Assembly (NCBI GenBank): GCA_930367215.1 | Contig: OV884056.1 | Coordinates: 227,593,127-227,657,126, forward strand | Length of the DNA: 64,000 bases | Direction: 5' to 3' | Source of the DNA: Pollenia angustigena | Lineage: Eukaryota; Arthropoda; Insecta; Diptera; Polleniidae | Shown: positions 22,409-33,985 of the stretch, piece by piece | How the letters are laid out: each line of letters starts with the position of its first letter | Position numbering within the stretch: the first letter of the stretch is position 1 | Notes under the pieces: generated by a model | Told to the model about the DNA's origin: nothing | Seen by the model: only the letters and a program-made list of their open reading frames with translations | Database searches by the model: none | Made by a program: the position numbers and the translations under genes

Positions 22409-23952
22409 TTAAATGAATTTTAATTTGTTTAAAATGAATTTTCGTTTGAATTTAACTACATAATATTTTGAGTGTAAGTATTGCAAGTGTAATTTAAGGG
22501 TGTAGAAATGACCGTCTTGCAAACCAGTCTCCAGCATTAAAACATAGTTTGGTGTAAAATTGGGTAGTTTTAACATCCGTTTTATAAAATATCTCTGCAG
22601 CTTGTCCACATCTTCAAAGTGATTATTTCCCCATATTTGGGCACCATATGATTGTACAGAGCGGCTCACAGCTTCAAATAATTTATATTTTGTTTTAAAG
22701 GATATATTTCTTTGGTTCAGAAACGAGTTCCAAGTTGAATTTATACTATTTTTTGCTGCCGAATTTCTACTTTGTACATGTTTCGAAAATGCCATTTTTG
22801 GGGCTTAGATCATACCTAAGTAGTGGTATTCGTTAACTATTTCTACAACTTCGCCTTTAAATAGCCATTTTTCACAACAAGATAATCTACCTCCATTTCT
22901 AAACACCATTATTTTAGATTTTGTTAGATTTACTTCAAGGTCCCATAAGTCACAATATTCTTCTAATCTTTCCATCATTTTCTGCAACACTTCTATTTCA
23001 TCTGCCAATATTACAATGTCATCTGCATACAAAAGCAACCTAATATTCAATTCATCTATTACGATGCCTCCGCCTAAATGTTCGTGAAGGTCATTTATGT
23101 ATAGAGAAAATAGTAGGGGAGATAACAAGCACCCTTGCTTGACGCCTGAATATGTTTCAAATGGTTCAGAAAGTTCGGTTCCATTCCAAACAGTTGAGTA
23201 TGTTCTAGAGTAGACACTGCATAAAAAATTTACCATTTTTGTTGATACACCAAGACTATGTAGCTTAAACATAAGAGAGTATCGAGAGATTTTGTCAAAA
23301 GCTGCTTTAAAATCTACAAAAAAAGGCATAAACTTTTTTCTTTTCTTCCATTTTCAAATTTACAACAGCTGCCAAGTTTTCGAAATCCAGCTTGATATTC
23401 CGTGATAATATTATTCTGTTCAGTCCATTGATATAGGCGATTGTTAATGATACCCAATATAATTTTTGCATCACAATTCATAAATGAAATTCCCCTATAA
23501 TTGCACGCTAAGTTGGGGTCGCCTTTTTTGAAAATAGGAAAAATTACGCTGGATATAAATGTTTCGTCAACTTCCATTGAGTTGTATAAATAGTTATAGC
23601 ATTTGGTTGATTCTTTCAGCAATTCCGTTGGAGCATTCTTACAAAATTCATAGGGTACTCTGTCTTCCCCCGGTGCTTTATTTATTTTGGCTTTATTTAG
23701 CACTTGAATAATTTCCAAGGTAGTTATTTCTGAATCTAGGAAGGAGTCTTCTGTCAGAAAGGGAGCGTGGCTAATTTCAAGAGCCAATTGTGCTGGATTT
23801 AATAAGTCTTTAAAGTATGCTCTTAATTCCGATGTTGAAACGTTTATGCTGGAAATGCGTGGTTGGTTACGTATAGCTCTCGCTAATTTCCACCAAGTTT
23901 TGCTATCTTTGACCGCGTTCAATTTAAACTCCAGTTCATTGTAATATTTCAA
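22409..23952 (-). pseudogene. Reverse transcriptase of the non-LTR element (ORF2)
   Basis: Read on the minus strand: KKGDPNLACNYRGISFMNCD and QAGFRKLGS (RT motifs 1-2), a frameshift near 23330, FFVDFKAAFD (motif 3), GVKQGCLLSPLLFSLYINDL (motif 4) and LLLYADDIVILA with the catalytic YADD intact near 23035-23000. An in-frame TAA at 22805-22807 separates this from the thumb-like part with YGAQIWGNNHFEDVDKLQ. The enzyme would copy element RNA at the nicked target. Only one frameshift and one stop disrupt the RT proper. Confidence 0.9.
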
Positions 23953-23982
23953 CTGGCTTTCTTTGCATATTTCTTTATATTT

Positions 23983-25060
23983 TTAATTGGCTGATAAATA
24001 AGTTTTCTTATTGACATGATTATTACACTTTCTATACTTTTTAAGCAATTTAAATGATCTATGTCTAGCATTTTGGCATTTCCAATTATACCATGGGCTT
24101 TTAGGTGCTAATATTTCTTTTTCTGTAGTGTTTTGTTGTGCAGATTTTTTAATTATGTCTATTAAAACAGATAAATTTATATCGGCGTTATTTTCTTTGA
24201 TTTGATTTAGATGAAATTGTATGTTTTCAATATATTTGTCTTTTTCTTTTTCATTCCATCTAAGCTTAGGTAAAAGTATTTGCGACGTAGTTGGTGATTT
24301 TTTGATATTAACATTTAAGTTTATTGGGAAATGGTCGGACCAGGCTTTATCATCTATAGAAAATTCAGTAATGTGTGGTAAAATATCCAGTGATGTGGCA
24401 CATATATCGTTAACTGAACCTCCCATCCTGCTGATGTAGGTAAAATTTCCATTTTCATCACCCTTAATGGCACCATTTAGTACTACTAAACCGTAATCCT
24501 CACATAATTCCATAAACTTCTTTCCCTTGCCATTAATAACCTTATCTTGTGATCTTCTTCTCCCCAAAAAAGCAGGGCACCAGCTCTGAACCTCCTCCTC
24601 CACCACCTGTTGCATTTCACCAACTCTTACATTTAGATCACCAACTAACAATCCATTTTGAGCACCATTTTCAATGAAAAAGTTTTCCACCATCCCAAAG
24701 TCCTCTTTTCAGTTTACACCACGCGTAAATACAATGGATATATTTTAACCTCCATATCTATCGTTTTGATATTAATAACATCTATGCCTGATACATTACT
24801 AAATTTGCATTTCATTTCTTTTTGATTAATATTTTTGCTTATTCCATACATGCAACCACCAAAAGCTCTACCATATCTGCTTATTCTGTATGCTGATTTC
24901 CAAAAAATGTTAAGATTTTTAAAATATTTTTTAAAATTTCCAAATTTTTCTTCACAAATATGTGTTTCTTTTAATATAACAATATCAAAAGAGTTTACAT
25001 AGTTAAAAAAATCATTATACAAGATTTTATTTTCTTATCCATGTATATTATAAGAAAGTA
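23983..25060 (-). pseudogene. AP-like endonuclease domain of the non-LTR element (ORF2 N terminus)
   Basis: On the minus strand VLSYNIHG begins near 25060, followed by an in-frame TAA, then DIVILKETHI (catalytic Glu position), GLLVGDLNVRVGE (Asp/Asn), NGNFTYIS and SDHFPINL (Asp/His) near 24325. These are the conserved motifs of the endonuclease that nicks the target for reverse transcription. The domain is split by a stop near 25035 and a frame break near 24700-24715. Confidence 0.85.
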
Positions 25061-25135
25061 CTTTTAAATTTTTTGATTCAATATCATTTTCTACCTGCCT
25101 TATATTATCAACGCTTTTACAGTATTTAGTTTTTA

Positions 25136-25914
25136 TTAGTTTTTTGAGTTAATTTTTTTAATAATGTTATCATATTTTAAATCTAAACCTGGTATAACAT
25201 CACCATATAAAGTCTTCAAAAATTTTTCTGCTTTCTCTACACCACAAACAAAATCCTTATTCTTGTTCCATTTGAACCACTTATTTCCAATCTTAAGCTT
25301 GTCATTTCGAACGCTCACACGTTGAGATTTGTTGATGCAAAGTATATCTTTTTTCAGCTGCAGCATCACATTTTTATCTAGCAATCGGTCGCATCCCAGA
25401 TCCAGTTCAATAGATATTTTAGTCCCTTTTAGATGGACTGTGTTCCTTAGAATGTTTTGCACCGTTCTTTCGGATTTGAATTCCTGATGAATGATGTTAC
25501 TGTCATAGTAACATCATTCTCGTATAGCTTGCGGATACTTTCAAATTCACATGGCGAAATAATTTTAAGTTTTTCTTCAATAAAACTATTAACCGTTTCA
25601 TAAATAGGCCCCTTACTCAATCCTCTGATAATGATGTTTCTCCTTTTCATATGTTCTTCTAAACGAGCAATAGTAGAGTGATGTTTATTCTTATCTTTCT
25701 CTAAAGCTTTAACTCTTTCCTTCAATATTTCATTTTCTCTAACGATTTCATCGATTTTTGTTGTAAATGACTCAACTTTTTTCTCCACCTTTTCAAGATC
25801 ATCTTTTGATGGCAAATTTTTTAACTTTTCATCGAGTATCTTTGACATTGATCTGTTCATCATTTCCATTAAATCCGTAACGGCCATATCTCCTACTGCA
25901 TTATCAGTTGCCAT
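25136..25914 (-). pseudogene. ORF1 of the non-LTR element, coiled coil plus RNA-binding part
   Basis: The minus strand starts MATDNAVGDMAVTDLMEMMN. Residues 20-90 form a charged coiled coil (KVEKKVESFTTKIDEIVREN), followed by RRNIIIRGL, the start of an RRM-like domain as in L1-type ORF1 proteins. A frameshift around 25455 moves into a second frame (to 25136) with DKNVMLQLKKDIL and GNKWFKW. ORF1 proteins coat the element RNA as trimers. Start chosen because the ATG precedes the coiled coil directly. Confidence 0.8.
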
Positions 25915-26216
25915 GATATCTGGTGACGTTTCAATAAGTTTTCTTTGCCTTTTTGATGTACCTGCGGCTATTATTTTATTTGGTGTTCTACTAAAAGCTT
26001 GCCTACTTTAGGGATCAGTATAGAAATTAATTATCCACAAAAAACATAGACATTTAGACAAAGATAAATTGCATACTTTTAGGCATTAATATGAAAGCTT
26101 AGAGTCCAAATACGTGTTTAGATTTCGTCTTCAACTGTTACTCAAATAAATATATTTAACATAACAGATCAGCTGCAATATATTTATTATTATTATATTA
26201 TGCCGGCGCAACAAAA

Positions 26217-26516
26217 ATGTTTAATACCTTATATCTGAAGACAAAAGTCTCCAGCTTTTTAGAGCCCACTCTTAAGATAAACTGCACCTTTCAAAATAAA
26301 AATACAGGGGGGAAGGTGCAGGGGGAGCAATAAATTTTTATATATAAAAATTAAAAATGTTTGTCTGTTTTTTTTTTTTTTCTTTTTTTGTTGCCTTATA
26401 GACTAAACTACTACACGGATTTTCTTGACATTTTAACACTAACATCACGTGAGCCCCGAAAACAATATGCTAATTACTTTTTCGATGGGAGCAGGGAAAG
26501 TGGTACCCTCCATAGG
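26217..26516. repeat. Degenerate dispersed repeat, segments 2 and 3
   Basis: TATATCTGAAGACAAAAGTC and CTGCACCTTTCAAAATAAAA match 29629-29705, while AAAATGTTTGTCTGTTT to TCCATAGGATGCC matches segment 1. A second unit thus starts inside this stretch and continues beyond the hAT insertion at 28849. Confidence 0.65.
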
Positions 26517-26940
26517 ATGCCAATTAGGGTGATCGATCGAATAGCATTCGACCGGTTTTAAACGGTTATTTTAGTTTTGTCCAAGTCGAATATTTTAAAA
26601 AGTTAATTTTTCGAATAGCGAATAAACCGGTTATTTTAGTAAAATAAACCGGTTATTTTAGTAATGTATAATTTATATACGTTTTCCTTACTTTTGTTTT
26701 AACTGTACCCGTAATTTAAGTATTTTTTTAATTGAATATTTGGCAAACTTAAACTTTTAATAAAGAATGTCAATAAAAAATGTAACAAAACTCCAAAAAC
26801 ATTATGAGCAATGTAAATACAAATCGCTTATTTAAGCGTGTGTTGTTGTAACAAAAACCAAAAAACAATTCAAAACACTACAAAAAAAGTTCAGCTTAAA
26901 AAGTAATCAGCAATTTGACATTTGAAAGCTGTCATCTCTG

Positions 26941-27156
26941 GTGATAATATCGAACGGATATAAAAGACAATGGTGCTTAAACGGCTCTAAAATAATAAGT
27001 TGCAAAGGTTCTTTAACGTCACGACTTATTAATTACCTTAAATTAGTCTACAATCTTGACATAAATATATGCCAAGTAAAACAAGACTCTGTTCCAAGTA
27101 GTTTTTATGAGACTGGAAATAATACTTTACTAAAATATGCTGCCAATAATGAATGA
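26941..27156 (+). pseudogene. Decayed BED finger of the hAT transposase
   Basis: The open stretch reads WCLNGSKIISCKGSLTSRLI then NYLKLVYNLDI. BED fingers have C-x2-C, a K.ISCKG..TS.L core and two His; here the second Cys and both His positions are replaced (G or S, Y and Y), so metal binding is lost. Downstream frames to about 27540 are broken and I cannot assign them. Confidence 0.55.
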
Positions 27157-27698
27157 AAAACTCTTCAGTAGTTCTAGCATATCTTCATGCTTAAAACTAC
27201 ACCATACCGGCGAAATCAACGATACGGAAAAATTCTTCAGTTTTATTTATTAAATTAGCAAGAACTTAAAACAAAATTGAAGGAATCAAACAATCTCATG
27301 GAAGAGTTTAAATAGTGATCGATGAATTGACATTTATGTCATACAAAAAGCATGTTCATATTAATATTCGTTTCTATAATGCTGAAACAAAAAAAATTGA
27401 AAAATATAATCCTGGAATCAGAGGTTTTGTTTGCAACTTTTCAAAAATATGGCTCAAGTTTACTGATTCGTATAGACATGCTTAACCATCAACAAATTAA
27501 CTCATTTAAAATAAATTTCTGTGAATATCTCAAATAATAAATTTATTAAATTACTATAATTTTTTAAAACCAAAGTTTTTCAAAACTTATACAGCTATGT
27601 TCACACCTATTAAATATTTGATGTCCTACACGTAACCCCTAATTTTCTTAAACAATTGTTTGCTTTTGCATAACGTTTGGCTAGAGCAAACATTATTT

Positions 27699-28437
27699 GA
27701 GGGGTATAGATGCAAAGACTGCAATGTCCACATTTATAGTTTTCGTAATAAATAGTAAAAACCTCTAGCTCAAAGTATATTCATATTTATGTATTGTATA
27801 TCATGCTATTCAGTAAATAAGAATATGATGAAGATATGACGCAAGTTTCAACCAAATCGAGATAGCGGTTTGTTGGCAATTATAATAATAAAATTGGAGA
27901 TTGCTGTGTTTTCTCTAATCAACTGGACATTTCTGCTTTTTTACATGGGCAAGTACTTAAAAAAATCAGTAGTTATAAAATTCTTAAACTTAACAAAGGC
28001 TTAGTTTTTTCTTGGTTGATTTGGAGGAACTTCATAACAACATAGCTCCATAATTACGACTAAAGACAAAGTTATAAAATGAACAATAAAACTAACTGTT
28101 TCAAAAAAAAAAAAAAAAAATAATTTGTTAGATTTTTTTTTTTTTTAGTTTTGTTTTGCAAAAAAGAAACAGGATAAAAAAATAGCGTGCATTTTTGCAA
28201 ATAGTTGAGAGAAAAAGAGCTTTACAAACTGTGATCAGTGCAAAACAACAATCTCCAATGGACATCGCCGTTTTTGCATCAATTCTCAATTTTTGAACAT
28301 ACTTTAATATGGGATAAAAGTGTTTCTGGTAATGCTTTATTCACTAATTGGAAGCATTCATTAAATACAACTAAGAGGTAATATTAGTTACGTTTTTGAA
28401 AAAAGTGGACATTGCAGTCTTTGCATCTATACCCCTC
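27699..28437. mobile_element. 739-bp element with perfect 33-bp inverted ends
   Basis: GAGGGGTATAGATGCAAAGA continues into CTGCAATGTCCAC at 27699-27731 and is mirrored without a mismatch at 28405-28437. ATTT flanks both sides (27695-27698, 28438-28441). Inside, TTGGAGATTG (27894) and CAATCTCCAA (28249) form a second inverted pair. No open frame. Perfect ends suggest it is one of the youngest insertions; the superfamily is unknown to me. Confidence 0.85.
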
Positions 28438-28848
28438 ATTTAACGGGTTATTAACTACATTATACATAAGTACAATTATCATTAGACATAAAGTTAAGCA
28501 AATAAATAGAAATTGTAAAAAATAAAGCCTTAGTTTAATCAATTTACTAGTCGCGCTTGTTTTTGTTTTATCATCAAATATTTGTTTGGTCTGAACATAC
28601 CTTAAGTCATATCTATGTATTTTGTAGGTTTCTTACCTTCGTGCATTGTTTTGTTTTTATTCAAATTAACTTTTTATTACAAAAAATAATAGGATTTTTG
28701 TATTTTTATGTATTCGAATTAAAACCGGTTAACCGGTTATTTTTAAAATGATTAACCGAAAACCGGTTTTTTAAAAATAGCAACTATTCGGAATATTCGA
28801 AAACCGGTTATTGAAAAAAGTCGAATAATCGATCGCCCTAATGCCAAT

Positions 28849-29090
28849 ATTAAGTTTCGCTTTTCTTAAAAACCGCTGCATACATTTTCTTGAACTTTTT
28901 GCAGTAAGCCCCGAAATTGAAATAAGGTATCACCAGAGGAAGTTTTACCCCCATAGGATGCCAATATTAAATATTGCATATATTAAAAACTATTGTACAT
29001 ATTGATAATGTTCTATCTTGGTAGGAGTCAATCTTATAGTAAACTTCATGCATATATTAAATATCGTATAACTGAAGAACTGTTATACCT
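28849..29090. repeat. Degenerate dispersed repeat, continuation
   Basis: Continues the unit broken by the hAT at 26525 and includes a further TACCCCCATAGGATGCCAAT at 28949-28968. The repeat is cut again by the MITE at 29092. Confidence 0.6.
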
Positions 29091-29091
29091 A

Positions 29092-29514
29092 CCCAATAAA
29101 AAACGGAGCTTCCAACGAAGCAGGTTTGTAAGGGAGAAACATAAAAGTTTCACTTACCATTGCGCTTACGGAAGACATGAATTTTATATGGCGAGTTCCC
29201 ACTTTGAATCAATATATTTTTTACACATAAAGCGCATTATTCAGCGCACATAAAAATTGTTAGATGTAACGATCAGCTATACACACTGAACGTTTTGATA
29301 CAGTTATTTTTTAGTATTCTCCCTTACAAACCTGCTTCGTGGTAAGGGAATGCCGTAGCACTTGAAATGTTATTTTTTTTAATAAAAGTTGTTGAGAGTT
29401 CTTTCACTTACTTTACTGCATTTCTGTATGACTTATTGCGTAGCGCATATTTGTGCGCTTATTTTTTTAAATGTACCTTTAGTGCTTCGCAAAATGATAA
29501 ACTTTTTTATTGGG
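29092..29514. mobile_element. MITE with CCCAATAAAAAA ends, copy 2
   Basis: Same ends as 3012-3337 (CCCAATAAAAAACGGAGCTT and TTTTTTATTGGG), with TA at both borders. The internal sub-terminal pair CGAAGCAGGTTTGTAAGGGA (29117-29136) against 29320-29339 is nearly perfect. It is about 100 bp longer than copy 1 because of scattered insertions. Confidence 0.85.
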
Positions 29515-29516
29515 TA

Positions 29517-29890
29517 GAGTCTTCAAACGTGGCTAAAGCCAATATATTATGGTAAATTTTAAGTTTTAATATAAAAATGGGCGGGTAGACGGAGGAAGAG
29601 CAGTACCCCCATAGAACGAACATATTTAATGCCGCATATCTGAAGATAAAAGTCTTTAAGCTTTGTAGGATCCAAACTATGGTAAACTACACCTTTCAAA
29701 ATAAAAGTAAGGGGGTAGGTGCTTGTGAAGCAAAATATAATATATTAATGAAAAATCGTTCGCTTGTTTGTTCCCTAAACACTCCTAAACTACTGAAATT
29801 TTCACAGTAATTTTCTGATTATCCGACACATAGGCTATTAATATTTTTTAATTTTTAGGTGGGCGTGGCACCTTCCATACATTGACATAA
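29517..29890. repeat. Degenerate dispersed repeat, last segment
   Basis: Carries GTACCCCCATAGAACGAACA, CATATCTGAAGATAAAAGTC, CTACACCTTTCAAAATAAAA and TTTGTTCCCTAAACACTCCT in the order seen in segments 1-3. Confidence 0.6.
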
Positions 29891-31539
29891 AAGATTTCCA
29901 CATATATGGAGTACTGTTAAAGTGAAAGTATTTCAATTTTGTGCAAATAGCTTAGATAAAAATGCACAACCTCATTAAAAAAATATGTTCAACTGAAGAA
30001 GCATGAATTGCACCTCCCATACGAATACACTTGAAATATCTGCAAAACGATTACTGTAAAAGCAATTAGATTTAGTACTAGATGCTTTGTAATCAATACA
30101 CGAGATCTGTTTTAAAAAATTTTACTAATTTTATTTTGATTGTCGTAGCAAATCGCACCGGGTTAAGCTACTAGCTTATATACAATTATTGACCGCAACT
30201 GAAAAAAACTTCTTAATTTAAATAATGTTAAGGGACGTTACTGAACATTAATGACCATTATTTAGAATCAAATTAAATTTCAACAAATAATGTTTAATGC
30301 TTTAATTTTTAATCAAACTAATAGCAAATATTAATTACACGCTTCCATAATGTTCTATAACGTAGATCCCCTAAAAATGGCAATATAATCAACAACTCGT
30401 AAGATATAAAAAATTACAAACACGTTTAGAATTTCAGTACACGGACAAGATGTTTGACATGTCTGTTTAATGCTTTTACGACAGCTGCTGTTACTGCGTT
30501 TGTGCTATTCATGGCATATTAACAACATTAAATTAATGATTAAGGGACGACGTCCAACTTAATAACGCAGCACAAACCTACTTTAACTTCAGTGTACCGC
30601 ATGGCTTTATTCCTTAACATTTACCATCATCGATCCCTGTACAAATGCTATCAGATAACAAAACAACACTTATTAATTGTAATTTTATTTAATTGAATTC
30701 TTCTGTTAGTACGCATCATGTTTACTAAGTTTTATGTTCCTTGAGTCTTATGTTGTTTTTTTTTTTCAACAATTTTTATTCGATATTTTTCTTTAGCTGT
30801 TTTAATCATTTTTTTATTCTCTTCCCATTTCTATTTAAAGGTATTTGAGTTTTTTCCGCATTTGATATTTATTTCCTTAAGGAAGGTGGTGGGTGAGAGT
30901 TAAAAATTATAAGTACTTAATGCAGATAGCAAAAGTCAAATATACTTAAACGAGAATAATACAAAAGCTCAATTTTTATTAAAAGAGAATAAAAGAAAGG
31001 AAGAAATTAAAATATTAAGCTGTTATAAGACTAATTCAGTAGTTTAAAGGAATAATATTTATTTAAATATTGATAAATATATATAATGGGTTTTTGTTTA
31101 AGTAAAGGACGAAAAAGATATATCCGTGCCTTTAATAAAACGAAAGAGTTTACGACAGACGTTCTAAGATATTGACTCCCCCGAACAAATGTCGACCAAG
31201 AAGTATGCTTATACTTAATCTAAACATTGACAACATATATAAATAGAGATCTTCATATATTAAATATGAACTAACAATAATTAATCAAATCTTATCCTAA
31301 TACATTATATATGACCTGCCAGTGGCAGAGAAAATTTCGTCAGCAAGGTTTATGTTCACATGTAAAGGTGTTTATCGCCTATCTAAATGGGTAAGTGCTA
31401 CAGTGTGTCTTCTCCTTAAGCGAGTGTCGCCGCTATTATTTAAAATATTTCGGATGCAATTCGAGCTTTTTTAAGTATTTTACTGCATATTTCGCAAAAC
31501 TTCCTTCTTTAATAAAAAATTGACGACCGACTTAGTAGC
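29891..31539. other. No supported feature
   Basis: AT-rich sequence with no long inverted repeats seen. A GC-richer patch near 31310-31440 may be the ruined 3' continuation of the jockey-like copy that follows, but motifs are not convincing. Confidence 0.35.
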
Positions 31540-32556
31540 TTTCTAAAAGCTTGTGTATAAGCCTTCATGCCAGTCTTTATCAAAAGCTTGAGAAACATCG
31601 ATGAAGAGAGCGGAAGAATAATTTTTTTCTTTTAAGGTTTTTTTAATGGCATTTACTATTCGATGGGTTTGTTCAATTGTGCTATGTTCTCTTCTAAAGC
31701 CGAATTGGTGGTTAGGAATACATATACATATTTTCATTTGAATTTGGGGTTAATTTTGACACTAACAGCTTCTCAAACAGCTTTGATATATTATATAATA
31801 TGCTTAAAGGCTTGATCTTTTTCTGGTTTAGGTATCATGCTAACTAAGAAAACTTTTCATTCTTGAGGGTAATATTCAAGACTTAAAGTTTCAGTAAAAA
31901 TTATAAGAATAATTACTGATCTTATTAAAACCAGTGGCTATTTTGGAGCTTAAATCACAAAAAGCCTTTTTGATTTATATTATCTCAAATCTAAAATACG
32001 TTTTTTAAATGATTAACAAACAGAACAGTCGTTTTCTGAGTCTGCAGCAACTTTCTTAACCTTTTTGTACACTCTTTTAATAAATTCATAAGTTGAGGGG
32101 ATCTGTGCAATTGCCACTCTCTTCGAGCTCTCCTGTTTTGAGACAAGAGATGCTCGACATCTGTGGAATAACTATATTTTATAATTATTGATTTTTTGAG
32201 GGTAACGCTGGAATGTTGAACAGCTAGTTTAAGATAACTATCAAAATTAACAATAGAGAGATCTACGCTCTCCGGTGTACTAAGAGGAATAAAGTTACAA
32301 TTGTAGGTGTTAGATCGGAAGATAATTCTAAGGAAGCTTCAAAATAAATCGTTTTTATGGGGATGTTGTTTTTAACCACGCGAAATCGATGACATCTGGA
32401 ATTATTGCTGATCAGTAGGCCAATATGTTTTAGAGATTTTTTTAAATAAAACACGACCCTTTGGTGTTATAAGTCGTGACCCCCAAAAGGTACGTTAAGC
32501 CTTAAATTCGCCAGCGGCCATGAAACATTATCATAGGTGGGGAGTATAATGATGAA
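31540..32556 (-). pseudogene. Jockey-like retrotransposon copy 1, reverse-transcriptase and linker part
   Basis: On the minus strand: the end of the endonuclease domain (DVIDF-like region decayed, near 32390), the linker with CRASLVSKQE-type broken frames, and at 31737-31543 HQFGFRREHSTIEQTHRIVN and ALFIDVSQAFDKDWHEGL, i.e. RT motifs 2 and 3. It is about 85% alike by eye to copy 2 (42588-44229). Many frameshifts; the part after motif 3 is missing. Confidence 0.85.
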
Positions 32557-33696
32557 TAGGGATGCGATTTCCATGCAAATGCATGTTTTTTGTCAATAGT
32601 CTAAGAACGCTGTCGACCAATTATCTTTCCGAATCATTAAATTAGCGTTAAAATGGCATCGATTTGTTTTTGCATATTGTTGCATATTTTGGTGAAAATG
32701 CATATTTTTGCATATTTAGGTTTTAAATGCATATTTTGACATTTTTGAGGGATCTTTTATTTTCCATATTAAAAAAAGTTTTTAAAAAAAATTTTTAAAT
32801 GCACAAAAAAAACTTTCCAAAAAAATTTTAATAATCAATAAATTCTTTTAGAGCTTTGCTTTAAATACAAGATTTTCAAGATTTCGACAATAGATGCTTC
32901 TTTTTTAAACCGATGCAGCACATTACATCGTTAAGACTTCCAATGGGTTACAAATTACTTGCTTGGCACATGGGTTATACTTCGTTGCAGAGAATTTAGA
33001 AGCCAATTCGATTATATTGCAATTTTTAATTAAATGTATCCCTTGATTCACCTTCCACCTCAGCCAGTAGTAGCAAAATTGGGGCCTGGCTAGATGCTTC
33101 AAAATTCTATTCAAAAAACTTCGATTAATTTAAGAATGTTTGAAGAATCGATGATTGTGCAATTAAAAAAAGGAAAAGAAATATTAAATTTAAATAACAC
33201 CAGAAGTCAATTAGCATTTGTATTTTCCAATTTCGGATATATTGGTGAAACAATTTACTTATTAGGAGGGATTTAGTTCACTTAATTTAAAATTTACAAT
33301 GTGGAAGGAAGAATAGCCCGAAAAATTAAAAAAAAATCCAAAAAGTTTTGCAAAAAAAAAAAAAATAAGGATTTCAAAAAATAAAATGAATTTCAAATAT
33401 TTTTGATCTAATCTGGAAACAAAGTGGGATTTGCAAACCAATTTTTCCAAAATGCATTTTCATTCTTCAAGTTTTACTTTGATTATTTATTTATTTATTT
33501 AAACAAACAAAAATTTTTATTAGTTATTTAAGTTTCTAAAGATATTTTTAGTAAAATTAAAAAACGATTTTTTATGGATTTTTTTTAAGTTTTTGTTGCA
33601 TATTTTTGTATTTTTTTTAGTGCATATATTGGATTTTTTAGTGCATATTTTATGTGCATATTTTCGATTTTTTAGTGCATGAAAATCTCATCCCTA
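32557..33696 (+). mobile_element. hAT element inserted in jockey-like copy 1
   Basis: Ends TAGGGATGCGATTT and AAATCTCATCCCTA are flanked by the exact duplication ATGATGAA (32549-32556 and 33697-33704). Copy 2 of the jockey-like element reads GTATAACGATGAAATTACTA at 44152-44171, the empty site. Sub-terminal regions repeat GTGCATAT/TTTGCATATTT words. A transposase fragment (32925-33276) supports the hAT assignment. Confidence 0.93.
32925..33276 (+). pseudogene. Fragment of a hAT transposase
   Basis: Across frameshifts the plus strand gives VKTSNGLQITCLAHGLYFVA (32930-32990), then LPPQPVV / GAWLDASKFYSKNFD (33055-33122) and QLAFVFSNFGYIGETIYLL (33207-33265). In hAT transposases a CxxH..L motif (here TCLAH) is followed by P-P-x-P-V-x-T-R-W-G-T-W and F-Y, as here in degraded form. 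Catalytic residues further upstream are not recognisable. Confidence 0.7.
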
Positions 33697-33704
33697 ATGA
33701 TGAA

Positions 33705-33985
33705 CCTACTAGGTTTCTATTTAATTCCTCAACTGATATGTTCGTTGCTTGGATATAATCTTCACGATGATCACACAATATGTATTGTTTGACTGGGGTT
33801 TTTATCAAAAGGGCAGAACCTTTACAAACTCTATCTCGAGGGTTCTTGGTATCATATAACACATAACCATTGATTTTAAAAGTATTTCTTGAGGTCAAAC
33901 GAGTTTCAGAAACCATCATATCATCAATTTGTTTAATTTTATTTAAAAGAGACAATAACTTGTCTTACTTTTTTACAAATTTTCT
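33705..33985 (-). pseudogene. Jockey-like copy 1, endonuclease N terminus
   Basis: On the minus strand KQIDDMMVSETRLTSRNTFK then INGYVLYDT, the start of the jockey-type AP endonuclease with the catalytic Glu of SET. It continues through DHREDYIQATNISVEELNRN into the sequence left of the hAT insertion. Upstream of 33985 the element cannot be followed, so it is 5'-truncated or decayed. Confidence 0.85.

Larger units (their letters stand above)
21297..26010 (-). mobile_element. Near full-length, inactive two-ORF non-LTR retrotransposon
   Basis: On the minus strand the order is ORF1 (coiled coil plus RRM-like part), AP-endonuclease, reverse transcriptase and a C-terminal CCHC motif. The 3' end near 21297 carries a TAC/TACT-rich tail (TAGTAGTAGTAGCAG on the plus strand) instead of poly(A). 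Frameshifts and stops interrupt both ORFs, and about 400 bp of unrelated AT-rich sequence seem to split the C-terminal part (about 22016-22430). It inserted into the dispersed repeat that surrounds it. The 5' boundary is approximate. Confidence 0.85.
26525..28840 (+). mobile_element. 2.3-kb hAT element with exact 8-bp duplication
   Basis: Ends TAGGGTGATCGAT and ATCGATCGCCCTA are flanked by ATGCCAAT on both sides (26517-26524 and 28841-28848). The same ATGCCAAT occurs once, uninterrupted, in the related repeat at 28961-28968, which gives the empty site. Both sub-terminal regions are crowded with AACCGGTT/CCGGTTATTTT and TCGAATA words. A decayed BED finger lies at 26941-27156 and another inverted-repeat element is nested at 27699-28437. 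Confidence 0.92.
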
